From Psettodes erumei (taxonomy: Eukaryota > Chordata > Actinopteri > Pleuronectiformes > Psettodidae), in the NCBI GenBank assembly GCA_016785225.1, contig JAFBJZ010000411.1, forward strand, positions 1,302,001 to 1,366,000: 64,000 nucleotides of DNA, written 5' to 3'. Positions 1-23,096 of this stretch are shown piece by piece. The notes below the pieces were generated by a model that did not search any database, was not told where the DNA came from, and was given only the letters and a program-made list of their open reading frames with translations. Each line of letters begins with the position of its first letter. Within the stretch, counting starts at the first letter, position 1. The translations under genes were made by a program, and so were the position numbers.

Positions 1-4
1 TTAC

Positions 5-73
5 CAGTGGTGTCCACCAACAGCAACAAAGCATTTGCCCCCCAGAACGCCAGAGCGGGCATTAACATTGTCC
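5..73 (-). CDS. faxdc2: faxdc2 coding exon 5 (last one inside the window)
   Basis: This 69-base exon encodes TMLMPALAFWGANALLLLVD then TTG. The acceptor is CTCAACAG and the donor GTAA is at 4-1. The VDTTG end matches the VDTTGKP motif that precedes the hydroxylase core in FAXDC2. Confidence 0.85.
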
Positions 74-3000
74 CTGTTGAGGAGGTGATTATTTCACAAC
101 TTCATTAACAATTTAATAAGATCCCAAAGAGTCATGCAGCTGCGTTTTGAGAGGTTTGAGACAGACCAAGTGCCTCTTGTTGTTGAGACACCTCTTAGAT
201 TGGAGGGGAAACATCTTTGATTACCTACAGCCAAGTCCAGTTTACCTTAATTCAACTTTCCTTGGATACTAATTGATCACTTAAAAAAAACTTTAAAGAT
301 ATGTGCCTATCTCATAAGACACAATTCATAATAGAAAGATGATATCCAAATGAGTAATACAATAAAAGCTGCCCAGTTTATGACACAACAATATGATAAC
401 TGCATCATTAAAGTAAGACTCTGCAAAACTTAGCAGCTGCTCTTAGTGCTTCAAAAACATGGAATTATCTCTGTGGCTGGTACCACATATATTATATATA
501 TATTGTTTGTATTTCAGCAGAGATCTTGTGTATAATCTCATTTCAAAATACAGTACATTCAGTGCCTGTAAAAAGTATTCATTTCCTTGGATGTTTTCTG
601 ACCATGACCCTGGACATGGACATAATTGCATAAATATTTCACCCCCTCCAAGCCAGTATGTAGTAGATGCACCTTTGGCCGCGTCACAGCACTGATTCTC
701 TGTGAATAGGTCTCAGTCAGGCTTGCCTAGCTGGACACTGCAATTTTACTCCATTTTTCTTTGCAAAATTGTCCAAGCTCTTTCAGGTTGCACAGGGATC
801 AGGTGTGAGCAGCCTTTTTCAAGTCCAGCCACAAGTTCTCAACTGGACTGTGGTTTGGGTTTTGATGAAGCCACTCCAGATCATTCACCTTAACCCCTTA
901 ACGCCTGAATTTATTTCCAATTATCAAAAAAAAAATTTGGTGTGTGTTTTGGCTTTCAAGTAGATGCTAAATTAAGTTGAGAGTGTTAATTTGAGTATAG
1001 CACATAAAATAGATATAAAATAGATATAAATCTTTTATTATCGACTATCTATGACGCAAATTAGTGACAACAGGCAATAAAGGTAAAAAAAATACCTGTT
1101 CCCATCTCAGGTATGAAGATTCTTTTATTAATGTAACAAAGCAATACTAATACAGACACTATTTTGGGAAGTGGTTTGTTGCTAGATTGCGACAATAACA
1201 TAATAATAACAATAACAAGGATTTTTTTTGTAAATTCTTTTCAGAAAAGCCAAAATATATTTAACCATTATTCCATTTTTAAAAGCAATAAAAGGAGAAA
1301 ACATCCAAGGCGGTGAATACTTTTCATAGCCACTGTATATACTTCATATGCGACACTGAAAATTTCCTCTGGCTATGATGAGCTGATGAGCTTGATCATG
1401 GCCTGACAAAGATGTCTCTGTTATGTCAGTTAGGGTGGTTGCATTGTGTTCCTCTACAGACTGTGGCTTTTGGATAAGAAACATACGGTAACTAAAGAGC
1501 TTCCTTACCTAGGAAGAACAAAGCAGCATCGTGACCTTCAAATGCCACATAGAGCTTGGTCCAAAGGTTCTGCCAGAAATCCCCTGAAGCGCCCCAGAAT
1601 CTCTGAAGATGCCTGGAGAGAGAAACCGCATGTCAGATTTTAAAAAATGTTTTCTTGTGTGGTTAAAACAGATGATTTAACCGCATACAAATTCACAAAC
1701 CCTAATTAATCGAAAACGGTTTTCACATTCACAGAGGTTAAGAACAGTCCGACCGCCTAGAAATTCCAGAAAAGCTAAAGAAGTTGAGCAACTAACAAGC
1801 CAAACATCCTGGACACCCTTCCAACTTAGTTTAACACATTCCATTCAATCTGCTCCCTTCCTCATCTGCCCAGTTTTGCCCAGGCCCCTCTCAACCCAAC
1901 AGTCTTCTGCTCTGTTTGATCTTTTTGTCAACCCTTTCTTACCCTTTCAGCTGTGCATTTACATAATAACCTGTGGCAAGGCCACTCCTCAGGTTCACCT
2001 CAGGTTTATTTCTACACAAACTGCTGGGTTGTATTGTGGTAATATTGTAACAGAGAAGGAAATCCTACCATGTCAGTGAGTTTCCAAATGCAGCCAAGAA
2101 TAAGATTCCAGATCCAATGATGAATGCAGCTTTCTTCATGGAGTCCCACAGTCCTCCGGGGCCATCCTGAGAAAAAACAACAAATGTGAATAACTCCTCC
2201 TGCGTTACACTTTGCAGTCTCATGATGTTGAGCTACGCCAGTGTTTCCCACAGAAAAATCTTCTTGTAGAAATATCTCAAACATATCTAAAACAATACTG
2301 AAGTGAATTACTGAAAACAGCGTATTTCCCAGAGGATGACGGCACTGTGGTTTTAGTTTCTATTCATTCATGGGTGAAATGCTGATCTTCAAATCGACAA
2401 CGAAAACTTAAATGTCTTATGTTTTCAAATATTGAGGCATTCAGCAACAAGGGTCTGCACAGAGATATTACAACATCTATTTTATTTCTGCATCTTACTC
2501 TTTCCTTTTCTTTAATCTTCGTCCTTTACTGCAATGCCGATGGAGCCAGAGACCTAAGAATTTCATTGCCAGTGACTACTCTTGTAATTACTGTGCATAT
2601 GACAATAAAAAGAACTTTGAACTTTGAACTTTGAACACAGTGAAGTGAGTAAATAAAAACATTTGGCTTTTTTGTTTAAAAGTGCTAATGATGATGCATT
2701 CTAAAATATTAAATAAATTCAGTTACTGAAAAGAGTTATATGTGCTGTTGACGCTCTTCCATGCTGAAGAGACAAAAAAACAGTCTCAGATTAAGGTTTT
2801 CAATATATAAGGAACAGGAATCTGACATTAAAAAAATAATTAATTGTAAAAGATTTAGCATGGTTGTTTCCTATGTGTATCATTTACAATTTTAACAATA
2901 AATGTACAAATGTAGCCAATGAATGTACAACACATTTAGTGAAAGCAAAATCCAAGCCATCCACACAAACAGGATCAGTTCACTTAGCAGGAATTAAATC

Positions 3001-5245
3001 CTGGGATTGTGTCATATTGACTAGACCTTCTAAAATGCCAGCTTTTACTCTTGCTGCCCTTGGTCCAGCCATGGTAGCAGTGGGAAAGTGTTACACAAAT
3101 CTTAGTATTTAGCTCCGTTCATTTTTTAGAGTCACAAACACAACCATGCATTTAAACAATAACATTTTATAGATTCTAAGAAATGAAGAATGGAAGATTT
3201 CCATAAGGTCAGACTCTAAAAACAGCATTTCCCAGTATACATTACTTATTTGCCATCCTCTCTTTGTTCCCCTCAGGGCTCCCTACACGTGCTCATTCAA
3301 AAAAAGCTAATTGTCAAGTCGAGCCAGTTCCAAAGAACAATGCGGAAAACAGCACAGGTCTCAACACCATGGCTGAAAAGCAGTGAGGTGGACAAGTTAC
3401 TTAGACAAGTCAGTTCACATCAACCACCATGGTTTAAATATAAATCACTTGTGTAACTTGTTAGGTGACAGAAAGCAAACGAGAATGCGCATATGACACA
3501 GTTAAATATATCGAGATAGAGGTAAATCATTTTTAAAAGGCACAATCTGTGATTTAACAAAATATGTCTTCCCTTCTGTTCCTGAGTTATGGCACTGAAT
3601 AAAGGCCAGAAAAAATGTTTTTGCAGAGCATGTCACAGTGAAGTTGACCTTTGACTTACTGAACTGAACTTACTGAACCTATAAATCATATTTTGTCTGA
3701 AAATTTGTCAAAATTAACATATTAACTCCTGAGCATGTGCTTTGTGGGATGACAGTGACCTTGACCTCTGACCTGTGACTGCAGCTCATCTTTGACTCCA
3801 AATTTGAAGAAAATCCCTAAAAGCTTTGATGCAGCAATTCAGTGGTGTCTTTAGGCAACAAAAAGGATTTGTATCTCCTTTATGCATGTATGCAGGCATA
3901 TGATAATAGAATATTTATAAATTAATGCTAATGAGAAAGAAACTTGAATTTTATTGTTACCAGACACTGAACTGCTAATAAAACAGAGTAAGCCTTGATT
4001 AGATCAATTTATGTCATATTATGCAGTGACGAGATTTACAGTGAGTTGCCACAGATGTTAACAGTCATCTTTAAAACAAACAAATCAAATGTGAGAGCGG
4101 GGAAGTGATGAGGAGAAAATACAAGAAGAATCCTCTTCGAAGGTTGTTCATGTCAGCTGTCTATCTGTTCTGCTGAATTAGTTGAGTGTTTGGTTGTAAA
4201 GGTTTGTGTTCTTACCTGTCTGCTGCTGCTGCTGTTCGTAGCGGCGGCTCCCCTTATGTCTGTAAAAAAAATAAACACACTGTAAATATTTTTCTTTGGA
4301 CAGACTCAGAAGTACATGGTAACAACAATTGTGGGTTTAAATATGTATCTTTTATTTTCATTTTGTGTTGAAAATCAACTTGTTTGTTTCCAGACTCATA
4401 TGCTGAACTTGCAGTGAATAACACTTTTTTTCCTATAAAAATGTGAATCTGTGAAACAGTCTGCTAAATCTGGCCCAGTGAATATCTTCAGTCTTTAGTT
4501 GTTACTAACTGTTTTGTATCTTTCCATGGAAAAATAATCATTTGAGTGCAGTGTAGCCTGGGGCACAATTTACAGATGGGGGATTAAACATAATCCTTTA
4601 GTCACACTGCACACTTTTCAGTGAAGTTCTTGAGGATAACAACATGTCCTACATCACTCTCTTTCTTTAGATCAGCACAAAGGTTAGGAGTTAAAAAAGA
4701 ATATATATATATATATATTTACAAGGGTTGTTACTTACTAACTCCATTTTATTGATGAACTAATATACCAGTTATTTTCTTGATTAATTAGTTAATCGTT
4801 TGACTTTTGTCTGATTAGCATCCTTTGTCGAGGTCTATATGTAAACCTGAAAATATTCACATTTGGGAGGGAGGGACCAGTGAATCACTGCAATAAAATT
4901 AAAATTAAATTAAAAATCACTTGAAGAAATTTCAAAGCTACAGCAATCTAAATTTCAATAATTGTTTATTTTTTAGAAAAAATTGAAATATCACAGAAAA
5001 TATTGCAGATAATATCGCAGAGTATAGTGCTTTATGTAAAGAAAATACAGTATTACGAATAAAATACCACTCCGTGAACTGTGCTGCGTTTCACAGAACA
5101 CGTGATAACGCTGTTGTTGCTTTCTTTAACTACAGCGACACAGACGGCTATATTCAACCACAGTTTTATCTTTAAAATATAAACACTGACTCCACCAACA
5201 TGTGAAGTAAGTCACTGACTTACCACTGACGAGCTCCACCGTCAT
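5..5245 (-). CDS. faxdc2: faxdc2-like gene, 5' part (five coding exons; continues beyond base 1)
   Basis: This is a membrane protein of the fatty acid hydroxylase superfamily, a family of ER di-iron enzymes acting on sterols and lipids. Five exons on the minus strand join in frame: 5224-5245, 4216-4259, 2069-2166, 1509-1612 and 5-73, all with GT-AG borders. They encode about 112 residues. After a Ser-rich N-terminus comes LWDSMKKAAFIIGSGILFL, a membrane segment, then the junction TWHLQRFWGASGDFW, then a second hydrophobic stretch ending LLLLVDTTG. This order and these words match vertebrate FAXDC2 as I remember it. The histidine boxes should lie to the left of the window, so catalytic residues cannot be checked. 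The start at 5245 has A at -3 and sits next to a donor. The N-terminus is variable in this family, so the start is less sure than the identity. The gene is head to head with macroH2A1. Confidence 0.85.
74..1508 (-). other. faxdc2 intron 4
   Basis: This intron is AT-rich. It carries the deleted Tc1-like element at 560-1335. Nothing else is recognised. Confidence 0.7.
560..1335 (-). mobile_element. Deleted Tc1/mariner-like element with terminal inverted repeats
   Basis: The left end 560-599 and the reverse complement of 1296-1335 match at 34 of 40 positions by my alignment. Both ends start CAGTG and contain AAAAGTATTCA and CCTTGGATGTTTTCT. A TA follows the right end, as expected for Tc1-like insertion. 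Inside, 640-890 resembles the C-terminal part of a Tc1 transposase on the minus strand, with stops and indels. The centre is missing, so the copy cannot code for a transposase. Confidence 0.8.
1509..1612 (-). CDS. faxdc2: faxdc2 coding exon 4
   Basis: This 104-base exon encodes (W)HLQRFWGASGDFWQNLW and then a stretch ending ALFFLG. It has an acceptor CTCTCCAG and a donor GTAAG. The HLQRFWGASG word is the clearest link to FAXDC2. Confidence 0.85.
2069..2166 (-). CDS. faxdc2: faxdc2 coding exon 3 (first membrane segment)
   Basis: This 98-base exon encodes DGPGGLWDSMKKAAFIIGSG followed by a hydrophobic run ending in NSLT. The acceptor is CAG (complement of 2167-2169) and the donor is GTAGGA. 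The phase-2 end gives a Trp codon completed by the next exon. Confidence 0.85.
2510..2637 (+). repeat. LINE-like 3' end with (ACTTTGA)n tail
   Basis: It contains AATTTCATTGCC, then TATGACAATAAAAAGAAC, then a short tandem tail of ACTTTGA units. This layout is the common 3' end of teleost non-LTR elements. A related end in the opposite direction is at 24802. The exact family is not assigned. Confidence 0.6.
3540..3860 (+). repeat. Diverged teleost interspersed repeat with TGACCTTTGACC-like motifs
   Basis: Two sub-blocks each carry CAGTGA..TTGACCT followed by TTTGAC or CTGACC (about 3645-3665 and 3749-3775), then a stretch like CCAAATTTGAAGAAAATCCC. I recognise this as a widespread fish repeat built of similar units. 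The motif resembles nuclear-receptor direct repeats, but in a repeat this is not evidence of function. Confidence 0.55.
4216..4259 (-). CDS. faxdc2: faxdc2 coding exon 2
   Basis: This 44-base exon has a polypyrimidine tract and CAG before it and GTAAGA after it. It encodes DIRGAAATNSSSSRQ. The Ser run comes from AGC codons in a five-unit CTG repeat on the plus strand (4220-4234), so its length may vary between individuals. It joins phase 1 to phase 0. Confidence 0.7.
4260..5223 (-). other. faxdc2 intron 1
   Basis: This AT-rich intron holds a short AT microsatellite (4700-4718). It also holds a fragment (about 4735-4825) resembling the ATTGATTAATTAG-type teleost repeat seen more fully at 44420. 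No other feature was seen. Confidence 0.6.
5224..5245 (-). CDS. faxdc2: faxdc2 coding exon 1 (start codon)
   Basis: It encodes MTVELVS plus one base and ends at a GTAAGT donor (complement of 5218-5223). The ATG is at 5243-5245. The upstream bases give a fair Kozak context. No other in-frame ATG comes before the donor. Confidence 0.7.
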
Positions 5246-5420
5246 GTTTTTCTCCGGCGCTTCTCCTCTGTCCACCGCCACTGGACGTTTTCATGGACTC
5301 AGATTAAACCTTTATTTACAACAACGTGCGAATCCTGATTGGACGGTTCCTCGTCAGCTGACTCAGGTTGCGCTGTTGCTCTGTGATTTCAGGATTTGTG
5401 TTTTATTTCGTCCAGTCAAC
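5246..5420 (-). promoter_or_regulatory. Putative faxdc2 promoter and 5' UTR
   Basis: This stretch directly upstream of the faxdc2 start holds an inverted CCAAT box (ATTGG, 5338-5342). It also holds GCTGACTCA (5357-5365), the complement of TGAGTCAGC, which is the MAF/NRF2 antioxidant-element form. CpGs occur near 5255-5290 and 5325-5355. The transcription start cannot be read from sequence and probably lies between 5260 and 5330. Confidence 0.5.
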
Positions 5421-5681
5421 ATGGATCTAGGTGGAAGTTGAAACTCATCATGCAAGATGGTTGCATGATGTTGCATGATACTGATGATTCGTAAAAATAT
5501 TAAGTACAGTAACTTAAAGGTACTTGAGGGGAAAGCTGGGTTAATTGAAAAATGCCAGGAGTAAAAGCTTCCTGTCTTAAACTTCATCCTGCTCTCAGTT
5601 CATGTTTTAGTGTTTCTCCTCAAAGATACATGAAATTAGACCACCCACGAAGGTGTCTCCGGAGCAGCTCTTCTAACTGTA

Positions 5682-5776
5682 AAACACACACACACACACA
5701 CACACACTCACTCACACTCACTCAGTCACACTCAGACACACTCACACTCTCTCTCTCACACACACACACACACACT
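5682..5776. repeat. CA/CACT microsatellite
   Basis: A compound CA, CACT and CT array that gives chance Thr-His open frames. Confidence 0.9.
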
Positions 5777-5894
5777 CTTCTGCCTTCTTCTCATCAGTGA
5801 CATCTCCCTCAGCTATCGCTTATCACTGGACCTGGTCTTCTGCTGGAACACATGGCTTGACATATCACTCATTGTTATCTTACAGGGGATCGCT

Positions 5895-6285
5895 CCAGCA
5901 AAATTCATCCATTCATTTACAATACTGCTTATCCGTGCATCTGGGTCGTGTGGGTGCTGGACAAGGCGGGACGATTGGACGAGGGCGGGATACACCCTGG
6001 ACAGGTCATCAGTCGATCACAGGGCTGACACATAGACAAACAACCATTCACACTCACTGTCACATCTACGGGCAATTTAGAGTCACCAATCAACCTAACC
6101 TGTATGTTCTTAGTGTGGAACTGTGAGGAAGCCAGAGTACCCAGAAAGAACCCACACAGGCATAGGGAGCACATGCAAATTCCACAGAGAAAGGTCCTAT
6201 CTGAACTGGTGTGTTGGTTATTAAATTTGTAGAATGTTCTTGCTATGAGGAGCTAAGCACTGCACTACCATGCCGCCCTCCAGCA
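5895..6285 (-). repeat. tRNA-headed teleost SINE, minus orientation
   Basis: Read on the minus strand it begins GGGCGGCATGGTAGTGCAGT (about 6260-6280), the tRNA-like head. It then has the GGAATTTGCATGTGCTCCC and TTGGTGACTCTAAATTGCCC blocks, a CCTGTCCAGGGTGT block, and ends in AATGGATGAAT near 5905. This order matches a very common fish SINE. The copy is diverged and has indels. Confidence 0.8.
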
Positions 6286-7770
6286 CAATCATGTTGTTAA
6301 ATTAGAATGCCGAAACTAGTTGGAGAATTGATACTAATGTTTCTATATTGTCTGAATTTCTAAATTGTTGCATTTATGACACAAATTCTGACCTGTGTTT
6401 CACCTTACCAGTTAGGCATCACATTAATGTAGAACCTCTTGCATCTGTATAACCACTTTACTCTACTGTATTCTAGAATAGGTTATATTTCATTAAGACA
6501 TATGTCTTTGGTAGTCTGTTCAGTCTCAAGTGATTTTTCACTTCATGTTGTCTGGGTCAAATCTAATATATTGTGAGATCACCAGCAGGGGGCGACAGAA
6601 CTTTTTAAAGTGAAATTAGTCAAGTTTGTTGGAGCAGAAGTTACGAAACACACATGCCTTAATATGAGCAAATTTGACCCAGGTCATAAGATTTACTGTT
6701 GAATTTTTTTGTATGACTGTTGCTTGTGAATTTTTAGTTTATTTTTTATTACCACTGTATTATCAGTATTAAAGTTGCTATGACTACAAAGACGTCTACT
6801 TCAAATACCTATTATTTGATGCTTGAATTGACTGAACTGTCATCCAGTTCTTTCCAGAATCTCTAACCCTAACCATTAATTTCTATTTCATTCTACTTCA
6901 ATCCCTTCAGTGGATAAGTTCTCCCAGCATAAAATGCTATTTTTGATGTACAGCTCCAGTCTGACCTCTGGTGTTAAGCTGTTGCCACTGCACCAGTGTG
7001 CTTCTGGGTTTGAGCACACATCTGCCTCATGTGGTCATTGCATTGCATGTGGTCATTACATCGAGCCGCTGCCCAGGTGCTCTTTTGGCTTACAGTCATA
7101 TTTGGAATATAATTTCATGACTTCTTCCATTTTCATTAGTTTAATAATTTACTGAGGTACGTTAACTTCACCTTCATTTCTCTGGGGTAATACATTTTAG
7201 AATAAAATGATAACTTATGACTTGACACTGCTTAGAGCCCAACTTGGCATTAGGAAATAAACCGCAGTTTCTTTTTTAAATTGAATCACTGAATGTATTG
7301 GCCTTTCCTTTTCAGTAGGCCCTAAAAACTGGTTTGGTAGACATGCTAATACGCTAAACTAAGATGTAGTCAGAGCCTGCTACTATTGCAGAAATTATCC
7401 GATGTGGTAATAAAACATTAACATAATAGATTAATTATATCAATTAGCTTCACTGCTGTCACTGTGTACATTTTAGCTCATAGCATAGCAGTGCTTTAAG
7501 CTAAATCATTTTTAAGAGGCTGAAATCAACTCCTTCTTTTAATTCTCTATCTAATATTTCCCAATAATCTTTATCCTTGTTTCTTTGCATATTTTTAAGC
7601 AGGTTCACATTAAGTGATCCAGGGTGAATTCCTATCATCACATCTTTCCATCAATTTTGTATGCTATCACACCACTGCTAAATTTTACTTTGCTTTCTGT
7701 TTGAGCATGCAATCTAGTCTTTTTACACCCATATTGCACACTGTTGCCCTCATAGGTTTGGTTGATGATT
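6286..7770. other. Intergenic stretch between faxdc2 and macroH2A1
   Basis: No gene is seen. Apart from the CTCF-like motif at 6581-6594, it is AT-rich sequence without recognised repeats. Confidence 0.5.
6581..6596 (+). promoter_or_regulatory. CTCF-like motif
   Basis: ACCAGCAGGGGGCGAC matches the CTCF core (CCASYAGRKGGCRS) at every position except possibly the last. It lies about 1.3 kb from the faxdc2 start and about 1.5 kb from the macroH2A1 first exon, which suits a boundary between the two promoters. Binding is inferred. Confidence 0.5.
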
Positions 7771-7774
7771 GATG

Positions 7775-7805
7775 CATAATATATATATATATATATATAT
7801 ATATT
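7775..7805. repeat. AT microsatellite
   Basis: A run of about 15 AT units. A T homopolymer follows at about 7879-7895. Confidence 0.9.
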
Positions 7806-7969
7806 TTAAAACAACCCTAAAACTAATTTATGTATAAAGAGTTAAAGAGGGATTTGTGGGAGGAGTAGGCAGAGGATTTTTTTTTTTTTTTTTACAAAGT
7901 GCACAGAATTTGTAGTGACACCCCTGGTGACAGAAGTCCGGGATTATAGTCAGCTATATTTTAAATGCG

Positions 7970-8480
7970 AGTGTAGGTAAAACTCAAATGTTGGCGGTAG
8001 CGTCGATGTGCTCGGTCGGTCACGTGATTCCTTGGACGAAGTAAAGGTGACAGGGGTTAAAGATCACCTGCGCAGTGGATTCGCACTCAGCAGGCTCGCT
8101 CACTGCTCTCGTCGCTCCGTGGGCAGCACTGGCTTTCCTCAATATTTCAACTCGCTGTGGATTGTGGGAGTCGAGGACACTGCCCAGGCTTATTACCGGA
8201 GAACCGGGGACATTTTTATCCGCTGTGCCGTGTTCTGTAAGTAATCCACGCCGCGTCGATTTTGGTCGCTCCTCGTTGGTCGAGTCGCTGTCCGTTCAGC
8301 GAGCCGAGCCGTTAATGTTGCCATTTCGTGCTTTTCTGGCATGGAGGCCGAGAGAGCAGAGACCGTGCTGCCGGAGCTGACAAACGGGGAGGGGAGGCGG
8401 TGGAGCGGGCAGCAGCAGCAGCCGCCGCCGCCGACGCTCTGCCGGGGTTATTTCCACCCGTAAGCCCACCGGCCATAACG
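7970..8480 (+). promoter_or_regulatory. CpG-rich macroH2A1 promoter
   Basis: CpG density rises sharply here against an AT-rich background. CACGTG, a USF/MYC-type E-box, is at 8021-8026. The stretch covers the presumed transcription start and the non-coding exon 1. Downstream of the donor it continues with a CAG/CCG-rich patch (about 8405-8440). No TATA box is obvious. Confidence 0.7.
8060..8236 (+). other. macroh2a1: macroH2A1 exon 1, non-coding (5' end approximate)
   Basis: The exon end is set by a perfect GTAAGT donor at 8237 inside the CpG island. The next acceptor is at 9861-9868, 29 bases before the start codon. A non-coding first exon is usual for MACROH2A1. The 5' boundary is a guess. 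Confidence 0.6.
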
Positions 8481-9868
8481 GGAAAATGTCCTCAGCTCGT
8501 CCGACAGCTCGTGTTTAGCCGTCAGTTTGGTTAACCCCGTCTGTGAATGAAACATATTTGCCCATGCGAGACATCCGGCGGGCTGTTGACATGCGGAAAT
8601 CGTTGCCTTGTCAGTGGGCAGCTGAAATAAATGTCCAGTGTGGCGGTGAAACCCACCTACACCTGACTGGAGTGTAGAAATGCCGCAGATGTTGCAGAGG
8701 AAATGATCGATGTCTGGTGGTCAGTAACGTTGTAATTGCCGCGGTTAACTCTGTATTTGACGTGATGTGGCGTGTGAAATCCCTGCAGTAAAAAGCAGGT
8801 TTAGGAAATAGCTGGCCTGTGGTGGGGGGGCTAATTGGTTGTCAGTAACAGACAGCTAATTGGTGTCTACATCTGGAACAGTAATAATACAAAAAGTGAT
8901 TTAAATTCTAATATTTTTGACATGTCATGAAACTATTCCACGGCATTGACTTGTAATAAAAGAATTTCTATCAGAGTTGAACCTCCAAAAATCAAAACCC
9001 TTCGCATGCACATGTTTAATAATATCATACCCAGGATGACAGGATGCCAATGGAATGAGTTAAATATGTGAGTGTTGATCAGACGGCGGTATAGCTCTTA
9101 TTATGAGACATACTTTCCCGTAGTTAATGTGACATTTAGGCAGCTCTCTGGTCTGAGGGTGATCTAAATAAAATCAAAAAGAGCCTAATTTGAATCTGAG
9201 GCGATGATAACCAGCGATGCTTAATGAAATGCTGTCATGAGGCAAAGTGGCATATTGTGTGTCCTTTGTCCCCTTGGGTTAGTAAGCAACAATTTGTGTT
9301 ATGTCTGATGGGGATATTTTTTGGTTTCCATTACACCTTCTGGCTTATTTCCAACAGGTATTTTATGACTGTCCCCAGATGCTACAGCCAATTTGTATTT
9401 ACGTGTTTTTAGAGAAATGTTAGACCATAAACCAGGAGGAGGGACCCAGTCACAGGAAAACTGATTTACATTGAACAATATAAAGCAAGGTTTGCATTCA
9501 GTATACCTAATGCACCTCGGTACAAAAGTTGGATCCAAGTGTATGAAAGAACAATATATATTTTATATGCTAAGGGAATGGAAGCTTGGAATTAATTGCT
9601 TTAGGTTTGAAAGATAGTGATTAATAAAAAATAAAATTTAAATAAATTAAGATGTATAACCAAAGGCAATAATGACAATAATATGTTTTTTTATCAACAT
9701 ACGTAACACGGGGGCAGAGCTGGGTGTGAAACTGTATTATACATACAGTACATTTTAAGATGTCAAACGGTGGTGACCTCTGATTAAGTGTTTGTTTGAC
9801 TAAAAACAAGAAAGGAAATCCGTAATATTCAGAGTAGTTAAAGGATCATGGTTTGTGTGTCCTCACAG
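8237..9868 (+). other. macroH2A1 intron 1
   Basis: The first 250 bases are the rest of the CpG island. The rest is AT-rich. It ends in TCCTCACAG. No recognised repeat. Confidence 0.65.
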
Positions 9869-9897
9869 AGCCCAACACTGGTAGCAGTCTCAGCACC

Positions 9898-21709
<11,812 letters not shown>

Positions 21710-21823
21710 AATTGTTTGAAAGTTTTCTCCGCTTGGTCTTGGCTCTTTTCTCCCCACCCTGTTTTTTTCCCTACAAGGAAATAGAAAGGTGTTTACTAGT
21801 GATTTGTTAAATATGTAGAGAAG

Positions 21824-21829
21824 AATAAA
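21824..21829 (+). terminator. Proximal polyadenylation signal
   Basis: AATAAA about 115 bases after the stop, with a T/GT-rich stretch from 21858. It could give a short-UTR form. Confidence 0.45.
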
Positions 21830-23090
21830 AAGAAGAATCTTTCTAAATGCCAGGAACTTGTTTTTGCATTATGTTTGTATTTTTCCTATATTGTTTTTAA
21901 TTTCTTAATTACTTGTCACCTCTGGCATTTAAAGGTAAAAGTGCACTGCTCCTTCTTTTAATACAGACAGTGGCACAAAAACTGATTCAACAAGTGAGTA
22001 GACTCACTTAAGATTTGATTTTCATTTGAAAAAAAAATGTCATGAGAGATAGCTACACCTCAATTACAAGGCTTCCAGAGAAGTCCGATGAATACGGGTT
22101 AATGCATGTAAAAGGCAGTAAAGATAATAAAGAGCTATTCTCTTTCTTTTGAGATCAAAAACATAAGACACTTCATGTGTATTTTTGGAACATCTATGTT
22201 GTTAAAAGTACTGTATACTGAAAAGGTAAGGCATAAGAAAAGTTCAGTTTGCTCTACTTTGGTCTTCAGGAGACTAATATAAAAATTATGGAATGAGTTT
22301 TTTTGTTTTTGTGTTGTGTGTTGCATATTCCTCTTTTTGCCTTTGTTTACACAGGCAAAATGTTTTCTCAGTGTGCTGCAGAGACCTTAAGTTTCTAAAA
22401 CAAAAATCATTTAAAATAACTATAATGTAAATACTCATGGCACTACTCCTGCCACGATTTGATACTGTAAACACCTGGTGGTTGTCATTTACAGTAAAAA
22501 ATATTTCAGTTTATGGCATAAAATGGAGACAAAATTGGAGAATGAAGGTTTTTGCAGTGCACTTGGTTTATATTGTGTGTTCCTATCAGTGTTTATATAG
22601 ATGGAGTATTTGTGAAATGTTATAGCAAAAATATTGAACTGTAACAGAGATTTTTATTTTCTATTTTAATTTTCACACTGATTCTACAAGGCACAGATGA
22701 TTTCAAAGGAAAAAAAAATTTTGGCGTGTGTTTTCTTTGTCAAGCCATAAAACAAATGTACCCATTTCTGATGGAAGTCGAGGCTCTCTGTTGTTTGTTT
22801 TGGTTTCATTCTCTTTCATTCATCTGCCACTAGATGGCTCCCTGTAATCAAGAATTGGATTTTCTTCATCTCAGCTATTTTCTGTACAGCAGCAGACATC
22901 TTCTCAAGGACACTGGTCAATTTGAGTTGGATTTGAATTGAGATTGTTGGACGTATACATAGAACCCAGCTGCACTGCTGCATTTGGACTTTTCAACAGC
23001 CTAACTTTCTTATGAAAAAAAAAATGTAAAATGCTTTCTAAATAATTGCTACAATTGATGATTCTACAAAAGGTCTGTACACACTACAGT

Positions 23091-23096
23091 AATAAA
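23091..23096 (+). terminator. Distal polyadenylation signal
   Basis: AATAAA followed about 20 bases later by CTTTTGTGTTCATCTTT. It is the probable main end of the macroH2A1 transcript. Confidence 0.6.

Larger units (their letters stand above)
2167..4215 (-). other. faxdc2 intron 2
   Basis: This intron holds a LINE-like 3' tail near 2510-2640 and a diverged teleost repeat at about 3540-3860. The rest is AT-rich with no recognised exon. Confidence 0.6.

Noticed and set aside
3645..3775. TGACCTTTGAC motifs as nuclear-receptor sites
   Set aside because: They belong to an interspersed repeat unit, so presence alone is not evidence of function.
8341..8463. MEAERAETVLPELTNGEGRR-type frame in the CpG island as an alternative N-terminus
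   Set aside because: Splicing from its GTAAGC donor to 9869 gives a stop before the macroH2A1 start. At most an upstream frame in a rare transcript.
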